Positions 40,753 to 49,259 of a stretch of DNA of 64,000 bases are shown piece after piece. Location of the stretch: contig CBDDEI010000002.1 in assembly GCA_965226775.1 (NCBI GenBank), positions 1,674,001-1,738,000 of the forward strand. The letters are read 5' to 3'. Below the pieces are notes generated by a model that made no database searches, was not told the origin of the DNA, and saw only the letters and a list, made by a program, of their open reading frames with translations. The stretch is from CBDDEI01 sp965226775 (GTDB taxonomy: Bacteria > Chloroflexota > Dehalococcoidia > SHYD01). Each line of letters begins with the position of its first letter. The stretch's first letter is position 1. A program made the position numbers and the translations under genes.

Positions 40753-42981
40753 ATGACTGACTCAAAAATTATCTACACGTACACAGATGAAGCTCCCTAT
40801 CTTGCAACGCACTCTTTGCTACCCATCGTCTCGGCTTATGCCGCCAAGGCGGGGGTATCCATAGAGACGCGGGACATCTCGCTGGCCGGACGGATTATCG
40901 CCAACTTCCCCGAGTACCTCAAGCCCGAGCAGCGTATTGGCGACGCACTGGCTGAGCTGGGCGCCCTGACGCTCAGGCCAGAGGCAAACATCATCAAGCT
41001 GCCAAACATCAGCGCCTCTGCCCCGCAGCTGAAGGAGGCTGTAGAAGAGCTCCAATCCCAGGGCTACCCGATACCTGACTACCCCGACTCCCCTAAGACG
41101 GATGAGGAGAGGGCCATTCGGGCTCGCTACAGTAAGGTGCTCGGCAGCGCCGTGAACCCCGTGCTCCGGGAAGGCAACTCCGACCGTCGCGCGCCGGCCT
41201 CGGTTAAGCAGTACGCCAGAATGCACCCGCACTCCATGGGCAAGTGGTCCCCAGAGTCCAAGACCAACGTGGCGCACATGACCACCGGCGACTTCCGCAC
41301 GTCGGAGAAATCCGCAGTGATGAAGTCGGACGGCTCGCTGCGGATCGAACTGGTGGGCGATGACGGCACGACGACCGTGTTGCGCGAATCCGTGAAGGTG
41401 CTGGCGGATGAGATAGTGGACGCCAGCGCAATGAGCGCTGCGGCGCTGCGGCAGTTTCTTACCGAGCAGATCGCCCGCGCGCAGTCCGAGAACGTGCTGT
41501 TCTCGCTGCACCTCAAGGCCACGATGATGCGGGTGTCCGACCCAATCATCTTCGGTCACACCGTGCGCGCCTTCTTCCCTCAACTCTTTGCCGAATACGA
41601 GGAGGCCCTCGCAGCAGCCGGCGGCGATCCTGATGAAGGCCTCGGCGCAGTTCTCCAAGCGGCGCAGAAGCTGCCTGCCGACGAGCGCGCGAAGGTCGAA
41701 GCAGCTGTCAACCAGGGGCTTGCCAACGGCCCAGCGATCGCAATGGTTGACTCGGAGAAGGGGATCACTAACCTGCACGTCCCCAGCGACGTGATCATAG
41801 ACGCTTCCATACCGGCCATGATCCGCGCCTCCGGCCGCATGTGGGGACCAGATGGCAAAGATGCCGATACGCTTGCCGTCATTCCGGATAGCAGCTACGC
41901 CGATATTTACCAGATTGCCCTAGACGACTGCCGTGCCAACGGCCCGTATGACCCGACCACTATGGGGTCTGTTCCGAACGTCGGGCTGATGGCGCAGGCG
42001 GCTGAGGAGTACGGCAGCCACGACAAGACCTTCGAGATCGCTACTCCTGGCACAGTCCGCGTTGTTGACATGGACGGCAACACCGTTTTCGAACACATAG
42101 TCGGCGTCGGCGACATCTGGCGAATGTGCCAGACCAAGGACGTGGCTATCCGCGACTGGGTCAAGCTGGCCGTCTCCCGGGCACGCCTCTCCGGCACACC
42201 GGCCGTGTTCTGGCTCGATGAAACTCGTCCTCACGACGCGAACCTCATTGCCAAACTGCGGGAGTACCTCAAGGAGCATGACACCTCCGGCCTCCAGATT
42301 GAAATCATGGCGCCCAGCGACGCCATCAAGTTTTCGCTGGAGCGTATCCGGAAGGGTCAGGACACCATTTCAGTTACCGGTAACGTACTGCGTGACTACC
42401 TCACCGACCTCTTTCCGATCATGGAGCTCGGCACGAGCGCCAAGATGCTCTCAATCGTCCCGCTCATTGCCGGGGGCTCCATGTTCGAGACAGGGGCCGG
42501 CGGATCGGCTCCCAGGCACGTGGAGCAACTGCTCGAGGAAAACCACCTGCGCTGGGATAGCCTGGGGGAATTCCTCGCGCTGGCCGCGAGTTTCGAGCAC
42601 TTGGCCCAGACCACCGGCAATGAGCGTGCCCAGATTCTCGCCGACACGCTGGACCTGGCAACAGCGAAGTTCCTGAACGAGAACAAGTCGCCTAGCCGCA
42701 AGGCCGGTGAAATCGACAACCGCGGCAGCCACTTCTACCTAGCTTTGTACTGGGCCGAGGAGCTCGCTTCGCAGACGAAGGACACCGAGCTCGCCGCCGC
42801 CTTCTCTCAGTTGGTTGAAGCGCTGAGGGCCAATGAATCAGTCATCGCCGAGGAGCTGTTGGCCGTTCAGGGCGCGCCGGTGGACCTGGGTGGGTACTAT
42901 CACCCCGATCCCGCCAAGATTGACGCGCTAATGCGCCCGTCGAAGACGTTCAACGAGGTCTGGTCGGCCCTCGGGGGTTAG
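40753..42981 (+). CDS. Monomeric isocitrate dehydrogenase (NADP-type)
   Basis: 742 residues, the usual length of the monomeric IDH-II family: IIYTYTDEAPYLATHSLLPI, the conserved NSDRRAPASVKQYARMHPHS and MGKWSPESKTNVAHM, and DNRGSHFYLALYWAEELA near the end. The family uses NADP and Mg or Mn to decarboxylate isocitrate. 190 nt separate it from the dimeric enzyme and 77 nt from mdh, all in one direction. Confidence 0.94.
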   Translation: MTDSKIIYTYTDEAPYLATHSLLPIVSAYAAKAGVSIETRDISLAGRIIANFPEYLKPEQRIGDALAELGALTLRPEANIIKLPNISASAPQLKEAVEELQSQGYPIPDYPDSPKTDEERAIRARYSKVLGSAVNPVLREGNSDRRAPASVKQYARMHPHSMGKWSPESKTNVAHMTTGDFRTSEKSAVMKSDGSLRIELVGDDGTTTVLRESVKVLADEIVDASAMSAAALRQFLTEQIARAQSENVLFSLHLKATMMRVSDPIIFGHTVRAFFPQLFAEYEEALAAAGGDPDEGLGAVLQAAQKLPADERAKVEAAVNQGLANGPAIAMVDSEKGITNLHVPSDVIIDASIPAMIRASGRMWGPDGKDADTLAVIPDSSYADIYQIALDDCRANGPYDPTTMGSVPNVGLMAQAAEEYGSHDKTFEIATPGTVRVVDMDGNTVFEHIVGVGDIWRMCQTKDVAIRDWVKLAVSRARLSGTPAVFWLDETRPHDANLIAKLREYLKEHDTSGLQIEIMAPSDAIKFSLERIRKGQDTISVTGNVLRDYLTDLFPIMELGTSAKMLSIVPLIAGGSMFETGAGGSAPRHVEQLLEENHLRWDSLGEFLALAASFEHLAQTTGNERAQILADTLDLATAKFLNENKSPSRKAGEIDNRGSHFYLALYWAEELASQTKDTELAAAFSQLVEALRANESVIAEELLAVQGAPVDLGGYYHPDPAKIDALMRPSKTFNEVWSALGG

Positions 42982-43057
42982 TCAGAAGCCCCGGGTTGGC
43001 ACAGTCTAAGAGCCAGTCCCACACCTGTGTAGACTGTGTAAAACAGAAGGAGCAACT

Positions 43058-43987
43058 ATGCCAAAGAAGAAAGTAACGGTCATCGGCGCTGGCAATGTCG
43101 GCGCTACCACTGCCCACCTGCTGGCCCTCAAGGGCTACTGCGATGTGGTGCTCCAGGATATCGTGGAGGGCCTGCCCCAGGGCAAGGCGCTGGATATGCT
43201 GGAGGCCGGCCCCGTAGAGGGCTACGACAGTCAGATCAGCGGCACCAACGGCTGGGATGAGACCGCCAACTCCGATGTTGTCGTCGTCACCTCCGGCATC
43301 GCCCGCAAGCCGGGCATGAGCCGTGACGATCTGCTGAACACTAACGCCGGCATCGTGGGCGGCGTGGTCAAAGAGGCCGCAGCCATGTCTCCCGACGCGG
43401 TCATCGTCATCGTCACCAACCCCATGGACGCCATGTGCCACGTGGCCCTCAAGGCCAGCGGCTTCCCCAAGGCCCGCGTCATCGGCCAGGGCGGCGTATT
43501 GGACACGGCCCGCTTCCGCACCTTCATTGCGCAGGAAGTCGGCGTCTCGGTAAAAGAGGTGGAGGCCTACGTGCTGGGCGGCCACGGCGACACTATGGTG
43601 CCCCTCACTCGTTTCACCACCGTGGCGGGCGTCCCTATCGCGAACGTGCTCTCAAAAGAGCGGGTGGACAAGATTGTGCAGCGCACCAGGGACGGCGGCG
43701 CAGAGATCATCAACTACTTGAAGACGGGCAGCGCGTACTATGCGCCCGCTTCCGGCGTGGTGGCTATGGTGGACTCCATCTTGCTAGACCGCAAGCGCAT
43801 CCTCCCCTGCGCCACGCTCCTAGAGGGCGAGTACGGCGTGCAGGGCCTCTACATTGGCGTACCCGTGAAGCTGAGCTCCAAAGGCGTCGAGGAGATAGTG
43901 CAGATAGAGCTGACCGAAGAAGAGAAGGGCATGCTCAACCACTCCGCCGACGCGGTCCAGGAGTTAGTGGACATCCTCAAGCTCTAA
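43058..43987 (+). CDS. mdh: Malate dehydrogenase
   Basis: 309 residues of the LDH-like malate dehydrogenase type: GAGNVGATTAHLLALKGY, the NAD-selecting acidic residue in VVLQDIVEG, substrate arginines in ARKPGMSRDDLL, and the catalytic histidine in GGHGDTMVPL. AGAAGGAG precedes the ATG. It oxidises malate to oxaloacetate. Confidence 0.95.
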   Translation: MPKKKVTVIGAGNVGATTAHLLALKGYCDVVLQDIVEGLPQGKALDMLEAGPVEGYDSQISGTNGWDETANSDVVVVTSGIARKPGMSRDDLLNTNAGIVGGVVKEAAAMSPDAVIVIVTNPMDAMCHVALKASGFPKARVIGQGGVLDTARFRTFIAQEVGVSVKEVEAYVLGGHGDTMVPLTRFTTVAGVPIANVLSKERVDKIVQRTRDGGAEIINYLKTGSAYYAPASGVVAMVDSILLDRKRILPCATLLEGEYGVQGLYIGVPVKLSSKGVEEIVQIELTEEEKGMLNHSADAVQELVDILKL

Positions 43988-44026
43988 CTTCTACAGCCCC
44001 TCTCCCTTGATGAGTCTTCTTCTCGT

Positions 44027-44107
44027 GTCATTCTCAAGGAGATAGCCAAAGCGAGCGACTGAAGAATCCACTTTCCTGAGAATGACCCGCAGACAAGTGG
44101 ATTCTTC
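44027..44107. repeat. Interlocked inverted repeats (pseudoknot-type topology)
   Basis: GTCATTCTCA at 44027-44036 pairs with TGAGAATGAC at 44077-44086, and GAAGAATCCACTT at 44061-44073 pairs perfectly with AAGTGGATTCTTC at 44095-44107. The arms alternate (a, b, a', b') so the two stems cross. It lies in the 177-bp gap between mdh and the next gene and resembles fragments of a dispersed GTCATTCT...GAAGAATCC repeat. Confidence 0.65.
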
Positions 44108-44164
44108 GCGCAGTTTATGCTGAGCCTGCCAGCAGACCAAGCATAACGTTGTTACCACGCCTAC

Positions 44165-44575
44165 ATGATCCAAGTACCCGCTGAGATGCTGCAGCACGCC
44201 ATGCGCCACCTCCTCGGCCAACCGGGCCTGGAGGTCATCGCAGTCGAGACCATGCCTTATAAGCCAGACGACGGCAAGCCGGACTTTGGCGTGCGGCACG
44301 GCGACAGCTTCCTCTCACTAATGGGCATGGACGCGTACGGCGACTTCGAGGCGTTGACCACTGTTGGCATCGCCTCGGAGGATGTCGTGCGGCTGGGCTT
44401 CAACGTGACCATCCCCTTCTCCATGCGGTTGCTGGAGGCCGTCCAGAAGGCCCAGGGCAACGTGTCGCTGGAAGAAACCAAGATAAATGAGTACGATTAT
44501 CTACGAGTATCCATGTCTACGCCCGATGGCCCCGTCACCCTGGACGGTGATTGGGCAGACGTGGACGACCTGTAA
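44165..44575 (+). CDS. Hypothetical protein in the TCA cluster
   Basis: 136 residues I do not recognise. Acidic, no signal peptide or membrane segment, one Cys-free chain with a MLQHAMRHLLGQPGLEVIAV start and an FNVTIPFSMRLLEAVQ helix. The ATG has only a weak ribosome-binding site, but the frame is intact and lies cleanly between mdh and fumarase, 28 nt before the latter, so it is probably real and co-expressed. Confidence 0.65.
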   Translation: MIQVPAEMLQHAMRHLLGQPGLEVIAVETMPYKPDDGKPDFGVRHGDSFLSLMGMDAYGDFEALTTVGIASEDVVRLGFNVTIPFSMRLLEAVQKAQGNVSLEETKINEYDYLRVSMSTPDGPVTLDGDWADVDDL

Positions 44576-44603
44576 CTGTTAGCATTAGGGAAAAGAGCGA
44601 ACT

Positions 44604-45449
44604 ATGCGTGAAATAACCGCCGACCAGATTACCGAGGCCGTCAAGGACCTCTTCCAGGACGCCAACTACAACTTGCCGGACGACGTGCTCACGGCGCTGC
44701 AGGTAGCCCGTGAGACGGAGGAGTCGCCCCTAGCTCAGGGCGTGCTGGACCAAATCCTGGAGAACGCAGAGATTGCGGGCCGGGAGCAGATGGCCCTGTG
44801 CCAGGACTGCGGCACCGCCTGCGTCTTCCTGGACCTGGGACAGGACGTGCACGTAGCGGGCGGCAGCCTCTACGACGCGGTGAACGAGGGCATCCGTCAG
44901 GGCTACACCACTGGCTTCCTACGGGGTTCCATCGTCACCCAGCCCTTCTCCTTGCGGGTGAACACCAAGGACAACACCCCCGGCGTCATCCACACAGAGG
45001 TGGTCCCCGGCGAGCAGCTGGGCATCACCGTGATGCCGAAAGGCGGCGGCTGCGAGAACATGAGCCAGATCAAAGTCCTCCTTCCCGGCGCCGGCAAGAA
45101 GGGGATCATCGATTTTGTGACGCGGGTTATCGAGGAGTCCGCAGGAAACCCGTGCCCGCCCCTCATCGTAGGTGTGGGCATCGGCGGCACAGCCGAGCAC
45201 TGCATGTACCTGGCAAAGAAGTCGCTCCTGCGCAAGGTCAACGACGCCAACGCAGACCCAGAGGTCGCTGAGCTGGAAGCGGAGCTGTTGCGCTACGTGA
45301 ACGCCACGGGTGTCGGCCCCCAGGCCGTGGGCGGCACCACCACCGCGCTGGCGGTGCACATCGAGACCTATCCCACCCACATCACTGCGCTGCCGGTGGC
45401 CGTGAACCTCCAGTGCCATAGCGCCCGCACCAAGCACGCGGTGCTGTAG
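44604..45449 (+). CDS. fumA: Class I fumarate hydratase, alpha subunit
   Basis: 281 residues matching the N-terminal half of class I (4Fe-4S) fumarases and the two-subunit tartrate dehydratase family. Cluster cysteines lie in ALCQDCGTACVFLD, GGCENMSQ and further down the chain; GIGGTAEHCMYLAKKSLLRK is conserved. Partner of the next gene, 8 nt away. Fumarate is inferred over tartrate from the neighbouring succinate dehydrogenase and malate dehydrogenase. Confidence 0.92.
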   Translation: MREITADQITEAVKDLFQDANYNLPDDVLTALQVARETEESPLAQGVLDQILENAEIAGREQMALCQDCGTACVFLDLGQDVHVAGGSLYDAVNEGIRQGYTTGFLRGSIVTQPFSLRVNTKDNTPGVIHTEVVPGEQLGITVMPKGGGCENMSQIKVLLPGAGKKGIIDFVTRVIEESAGNPCPPLIVGVGIGGTAEHCMYLAKKSLLRKVNDANADPEVAELEAELLRYVNATGVGPQAVGGTTTALAVHIETYPTHITALPVAVNLQCHSARTKHAVL

Positions 45450-45457
45450 GAGCCATC

Positions 45458-46063
45458 ATGGAAATATTCACTCCCCTCACCGACGACGTTATCCGCAGCC
45501 TCCATGTAGGCCAGGCCGTGGAGCTCACCGGCGTTATCTACACCGCCCGGGATGCCGCGCACCGGCGCATGGCGGAAGCCCTCGCCAAGGGGGAGAGCAT
45601 CCCCATCCAGCTAGAGGGCAACATCCTCTATTACGTTGGCCCTACGCCTCCCAAGGAGGGCAAGGTCATCGGCTCTGCGGGGCCAACCACCAGCATGCGG
45701 ATGGATGCCTTCTGCGCGGCGCTGCTACCCTTCGGCCTGCGGGCTTCCATGGGCAAGGGCGGCCGCGGCCCAGAGCTGCGCAAGCTGATGCAGGAGCATG
45801 GGGCCATCTATTTCCTCGCGGTCGGCGGCAGCGGTGCGCTCCTCTCCCGCCATATCAAGAAGGCGGAAGTTGTGGCCTACGAAGACCTGGCTACCGAAGC
45901 CATCCGCCGTCTGGAGGTGGAGCAGTTCCCCGCCATCGTCTGCAACGACGTTGAGGGTCACGACCTCCTGGAGGAAGGCAAGCGGCAGTGGGCGCGGCCC
46001 CTTCCCGGGCAGACGCTCCTGGGTGCGACCGCAGACAACCCAGCCAACGAGGGCGGCAACTAA
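45458..46063 (+). CDS. fumB: Class I fumarate hydratase, beta subunit
   Basis: 201 residues, C-terminal half of the class I hydratase: LTGVIYTARDAAHRRM, GNILYYVGPTPPKEGKVIGS, GPTTSMRMD, and MGKGGRGPELRKLMQEHGAI. It carries the catalytic lysine/aspartate region of the substrate site. Ends GNxxNEGGN-like, as in the family. Confidence 0.92.
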   Translation: MEIFTPLTDDVIRSLHVGQAVELTGVIYTARDAAHRRMAEALAKGESIPIQLEGNILYYVGPTPPKEGKVIGSAGPTTSMRMDAFCAALLPFGLRASMGKGGRGPELRKLMQEHGAIYFLAVGGSGALLSRHIKKAEVVAYEDLATEAIRRLEVEQFPAIVCNDVEGHDLLEEGKRQWARPLPGQTLLGATADNPANEGGN

Positions 46064-46131
46064 CCCACGCAGCGTGCCCTCTCCCGCTCCTTGCAGTACA
46101 ATCGTTAGGAAGTACATCGAAAGGAAAAAGT

Positions 46132-46464
46132 ATGCCTAAATACCTTATGCATGGCACTTACTCAATGGAAGGCGTAGAAGGCCTGATGCATGATGGCGGC
46201 ACCGCTCGCCACAAGGCAATCCAAGAAGCCGTCGGCAGCGTCGGTGGCACGGTGGAGTCCCTCTACTTTGCCTTTGGCGGCAGCGACCTCTACTTCACCG
46301 CGGACCTACCGGACCAGGAGAGCAGCATCGCCCTCTCCCTGGCCATAAACGCCGCAGGCGGAGTGCAGGTCACTACCGTAGTCCTCATCACTCCGGAAGA
46401 GATGGACCGAGCGGTGAAGATGGGTGTCCACTACCACCCGCCCGGAAGCGATCCAGGCCACTAG
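46132..46464 (+). CDS. GYD-domain protein
   Basis: 110 residues: MPKYLMHGTYSMEGVEGLMH and the core VGSVGGTVESLYFAFGGSD, with GGVQVTTVVLITPEEMD, matching the GYD family (ferredoxin-like alpha/beta fold), function unknown. The start at 46132 is set by AAAGGA upstream and by the family's normal N-terminus; the frame extends further upstream but into fumB. It lies between fumB and sdhA. Confidence 0.75.
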   Translation: MPKYLMHGTYSMEGVEGLMHDGGTARHKAIQEAVGSVGGTVESLYFAFGGSDLYFTADLPDQESSIALSLAINAAGGVQVTTVVLITPEEMDRAVKMGVHYHPPGSDPGH

Positions 46465-46469
46465 CACAT

Positions 46470-46502
46470 AGGGGGCACGGTCTGATGAAGATCGTGCCCC
46501 CT
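46470..46502 (+). terminator. Terminator upstream of sdhA
   Basis: Stem AGGGGGCACG / CGTGCCCCCT, 13-nt loop, then TCTTGTTC. It separates the fum-GYD genes from the sdh operon. Confidence 0.75.
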
Positions 46503-46518
46503 TCTTGTTCAATTGTGC

Positions 46519-46547
46519 TTGTCGTCACGAAGTCCCTCTGGTACACT
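46519..46547 (+). promoter_or_regulatory. Predicted promoter of sdhABE
   Basis: TTGTCG (46519-46524) and TACACT (46542-46547) with a 17-nt spacer, directly after the terminator and 34 nt before the GTG start of sdhA. Confidence 0.45.
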
Positions 46548-46581
46548 GGTCACGCATCAGACGACCTCAAGAGGTATCAAC

Positions 46582-48255
46582 GTGCTCCTAGAACATGACG
46601 TCCTGGTAATAGGCGCGGGTATGGCTGGCCTGCGAGCCGCCATTGAAGCAAAACGTAAAGGCGCAGACGTCGCCATCCTCACCAAAGTCTACTCCGTCCG
46701 CAGCCACACTAACGCAGCACAGGGCGGTATTAACGCCGCTCTCGATGAAAGCGACTCCTGGGAGTCCCATGCCTACGATACCGTCAAGGGCAGCGACTAC
46801 CTGGGTGACCAAGACGCTATCGAGATATTATGTCGAGAAGCTCCCAGTGACATCATCGAGCTGGAGCACATGGGCGTCATCTTCAACCGGGATGAAGAAG
46901 GCCGCCTGGGCTCTCGTGCTTTCGGCGGCGCATCCTTTGCCCGCACCTACTTTGTGGCGGACATCACCGGCCAGGCCCTCCTTCATGCAGGCTTCGACCA
47001 GGTGTTGAAGTACCAGATTCCCACCTACAATGAGTTTTATACCCTCTCCCTCATCATGGAGGACGGCGCATGCCGCGGTTGCGTGGCTATGGAACTGCGC
47101 ACCGGCGAAATCCACATGGTGCGCGCACGGTCGGTCATCCTCGCCACCGGCGGCGTAGGACGCGTCTATGAGCCTAGCACCAACGCCCTCATCTGCACCG
47201 GCGACGGCATGTCCCTGGCCTACCGGGCCGGCGCTCCTCTGATGGACATGGAGATGGTGCAGTATCATCCAACCACCCTCCCCTCCAACGGCGCGCTCAT
47301 CACTGAGGGCGCTCGCGGCGAGGGCGCTTATCTCATCAATGCCGACGGCGACCGTTTCATGGCTACCTACGCTCCTAACATGATGGAGCTGGCGAGTCGT
47401 GATGTGGTATCCCGCTCCGAGCAGACCGAAATCAACGAAGGCCGCGGCATTGATGGCTGCGTGCTCCTAGACTTGCGCCACCTGGGGGAGGAGCTCATCC
47501 GCACCAAGCTGCGCCAGATCCTCGACCTGGCCTGGGACTTTTCCGGCGTCAATCTCATCACAGACCCTGTGCCTATCCGGCCCGGCATGCACTACATCAT
47601 GGGCGGCATCAAGACGGACGTGCAGGGCGCTACCCAGGTGCCCGGCCTCTACGCCGCGGGCGAAACGGCCTGTGTCAGCGTCCACGGCGGCAACCGGTTG
47701 GGCGCCAATTCTCTGCTGGAGCTGGTGGTCTTTGGCCGCCGCGCCGGCGGTGCCGCCGCCGAGTACGCGCTCAGCCAGCCCAAGCCTACTACGCCGGAGA
47801 GCCGAATGGACGAGGACCGCACGCGTGTCCAGACCCTTATGGATAGCGATGGTAAGGAGATGGCTGGCGACCTGCGCATGACCCTTGGCCAGACCATGCA
47901 CGAGTACGTCGGAGTCTACCGCGACGACGCGGGCCTGAAGCAGGCGGCAGCTGCCGTTGTTGAGCTACAGAAACGCTACGAGAACGTGGGCTTACAGGAC
48001 AAGGGCAAGGTCTTCAACACCAACCTCCTCTTTGCTCTGGAGCTTGATAATATGCTGGACTGCGCGGAGAGCATATGTCACGCCGCCCTCACCCGAACGG
48101 AGAGCCGCGGCGCGCACTCCCGTTTGGACTACAAAACTCGTGACGACGAGAACTGGCTGAAACATACCCTGGCCTACTACACGCCTAACGGCCCTCGCAT
48201 AGAGACTGCGCCAGTGACCGTGACCCAGTGGGCTCCCGAGGAGCGGAAGTACTAA
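46582..48255 (+). CDS. sdhA: Succinate dehydrogenase/fumarate reductase flavoprotein subunit
   Basis: 557 residues: FAD motif GAGMAGLRAAIEAKRKG, the flavin-linking histidine in RSHTNAAQGGINAAL, the substrate site TEGARGEGAYLI, HPTT and the C-terminal RGAHSRLDYKTRDDENW. I start it at GTG 46582 (VLLEHDVLVIG) because AAGAGGT sits 6 nt upstream; the longer frame from 46513 would overlap the promoter. It oxidises succinate or reduces fumarate. sdhB and sdhE follow in one operon. Confidence 0.94.
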   Translation: MLLEHDVLVIGAGMAGLRAAIEAKRKGADVAILTKVYSVRSHTNAAQGGINAALDESDSWESHAYDTVKGSDYLGDQDAIEILCREAPSDIIELEHMGVIFNRDEEGRLGSRAFGGASFARTYFVADITGQALLHAGFDQVLKYQIPTYNEFYTLSLIMEDGACRGCVAMELRTGEIHMVRARSVILATGGVGRVYEPSTNALICTGDGMSLAYRAGAPLMDMEMVQYHPTTLPSNGALITEGARGEGAYLINADGDRFMATYAPNMMELASRDVVSRSEQTEINEGRGIDGCVLLDLRHLGEELIRTKLRQILDLAWDFSGVNLITDPVPIRPGMHYIMGGIKTDVQGATQVPGLYAAGETACVSVHGGNRLGANSLLELVVFGRRAGGAAAEYALSQPKPTTPESRMDEDRTRVQTLMDSDGKEMAGDLRMTLGQTMHEYVGVYRDDAGLKQAAAAVVELQKRYENVGLQDKGKVFNTNLLFALELDNMLDCAESICHAALTRTESRGAHSRLDYKTRDDENWLKHTLAYYTPNGPRIETAPVTVTQWAPEERKY

Positions 48256-48311
48256 GGGCTCCCTCCGCAAGGGCTATTCCTGAAACACACTTCCGGAAAG
48301 GACAATCCTTC

Positions 48312-49259
48312 ATGGAAACCAAGCTGCGAGTCCAACGCTACGACCCTGGTGCCGAGCGCAAGCCCTATACCCAAGACTACACCGTAGACATGCCAGATGC
48401 GGCTACCGTGCTGGACGCCCTCATTGAAGTGCGAGAACGGGTAGACGAAAGCCTTTCGCTGCGCTGCTCTTGCCGTAGCTCTATTTGCGGCTCCTGCGCT
48501 ATGCGCATCAACGGCCAAGCCAAGCTAGCCTGCAAGACCAGGATCACCAGTGTGCTGAATAAAGAGGGACAGGTGGTCGTGGAGCCGGTCGGCAACATGC
48601 CCGTGCTTAAGGACCTGGTTGTGGACTTTGAGGTCTTCTGGCGCAAGAATCTCGCCATCACGCCTTGGATTCAGCCCGAAGGGCCCGAGCCGGAGCGAGA
48701 GTACCTGGTAGATAACGACGCAATGACCAATCTCATCACTACTGTGGGCTGCATCCAGTGCGGCGCATGCGTTTCCGAATGCGCCTCGCTGGCGGCCAAC
48801 CCCGACTTCCTGGGCCCGGCCGCGCTCGCCAAAGCCTACCGCTTTGTCGGCGACCCGCGGGACGGCCACAAGCAGGAGCGCTTGGAAGAGTACAGCAAGC
48901 CCGGCGGCATCTGGGACTGCACCCACTGCTACTTTTGCGTAGAGGTCTGCCCGAAAGAGGTTGCTCCCATGGAATGGATCCTGGAGCTGCGCAGAGAGGC
49001 CACTGAGGCCGGCCTGACCAACAACAACGGCTCCCGCCACAGCGCCGCCTTTGAGGAGAGCGTGAAGGAGAGCGGCTGGTTGGACGAAGGCAAGCTGGCA
49101 CTGGAATCCGTGGGCACTTTGCAGGAGAAGCTCGCGATGGTGCCCGTTGGGCTCCGTGCCATGTTCCGCGGCAAAATGCCGCCTACCGGCCCGCTGCACA
49201 ACCCGCGCCCCGGCGTTGAGCACGTCCGACGTATTATCGAGGAACTGGAGGCCCACTAG
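48312..49259 (+). CDS. sdhB: Succinate dehydrogenase/fumarate reductase iron-sulfur subunit
   Basis: 315 residues. [2Fe-2S] ligands in LRCSCRSSICGSCAM; then CIQCGACVSECAS and CTHCYFCVEVCPKEV, both full C-x2-C-x2-C-x3-C patterns. That gives two predicted [4Fe-4S] clusters where classical SdhB has one [4Fe-4S] and one [3Fe-4S], a feature of thiol:fumarate-reductase and type E enzymes. The ATG 48312 follows GGAAAGGA. The stop overlaps the sdhE start. Confidence 0.92.
   Translation: METKLRVQRYDPGAERKPYTQDYTVDMPDAATVLDALIEVRERVDESLSLRCSCRSSICGSCAMRINGQAKLACKTRITSVLNKEGQVVVEPVGNMPVLKDLVVDFEVFWRKNLAITPWIQPEGPEPEREYLVDNDAMTNLITTVGCIQCGACVSECASLAANPDFLGPAALAKAYRFVGDPRDGHKQERLEEYSKPGGIWDCTHCYFCVEVCPKEVAPMEWILELRREATEAGLTNNNGSRHSAAFEESVKESGWLDEGKLALESVGTLQEKLAMVPVGLRAMFRGKMPPTGPLHNPRPGVEHVRRIIEELEAH

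Noticed and set aside
45988..46131. Longer start for the GYD protein
   Set aside because: The extension overlaps fumB and lacks family similarity; ATG 46132 has its own ribosome-binding site.
46513..46581. Longer N-terminus for SdhA
   Set aside because: It would cover the likely promoter, and residues before VLLEHDVLVIG do not match the family.
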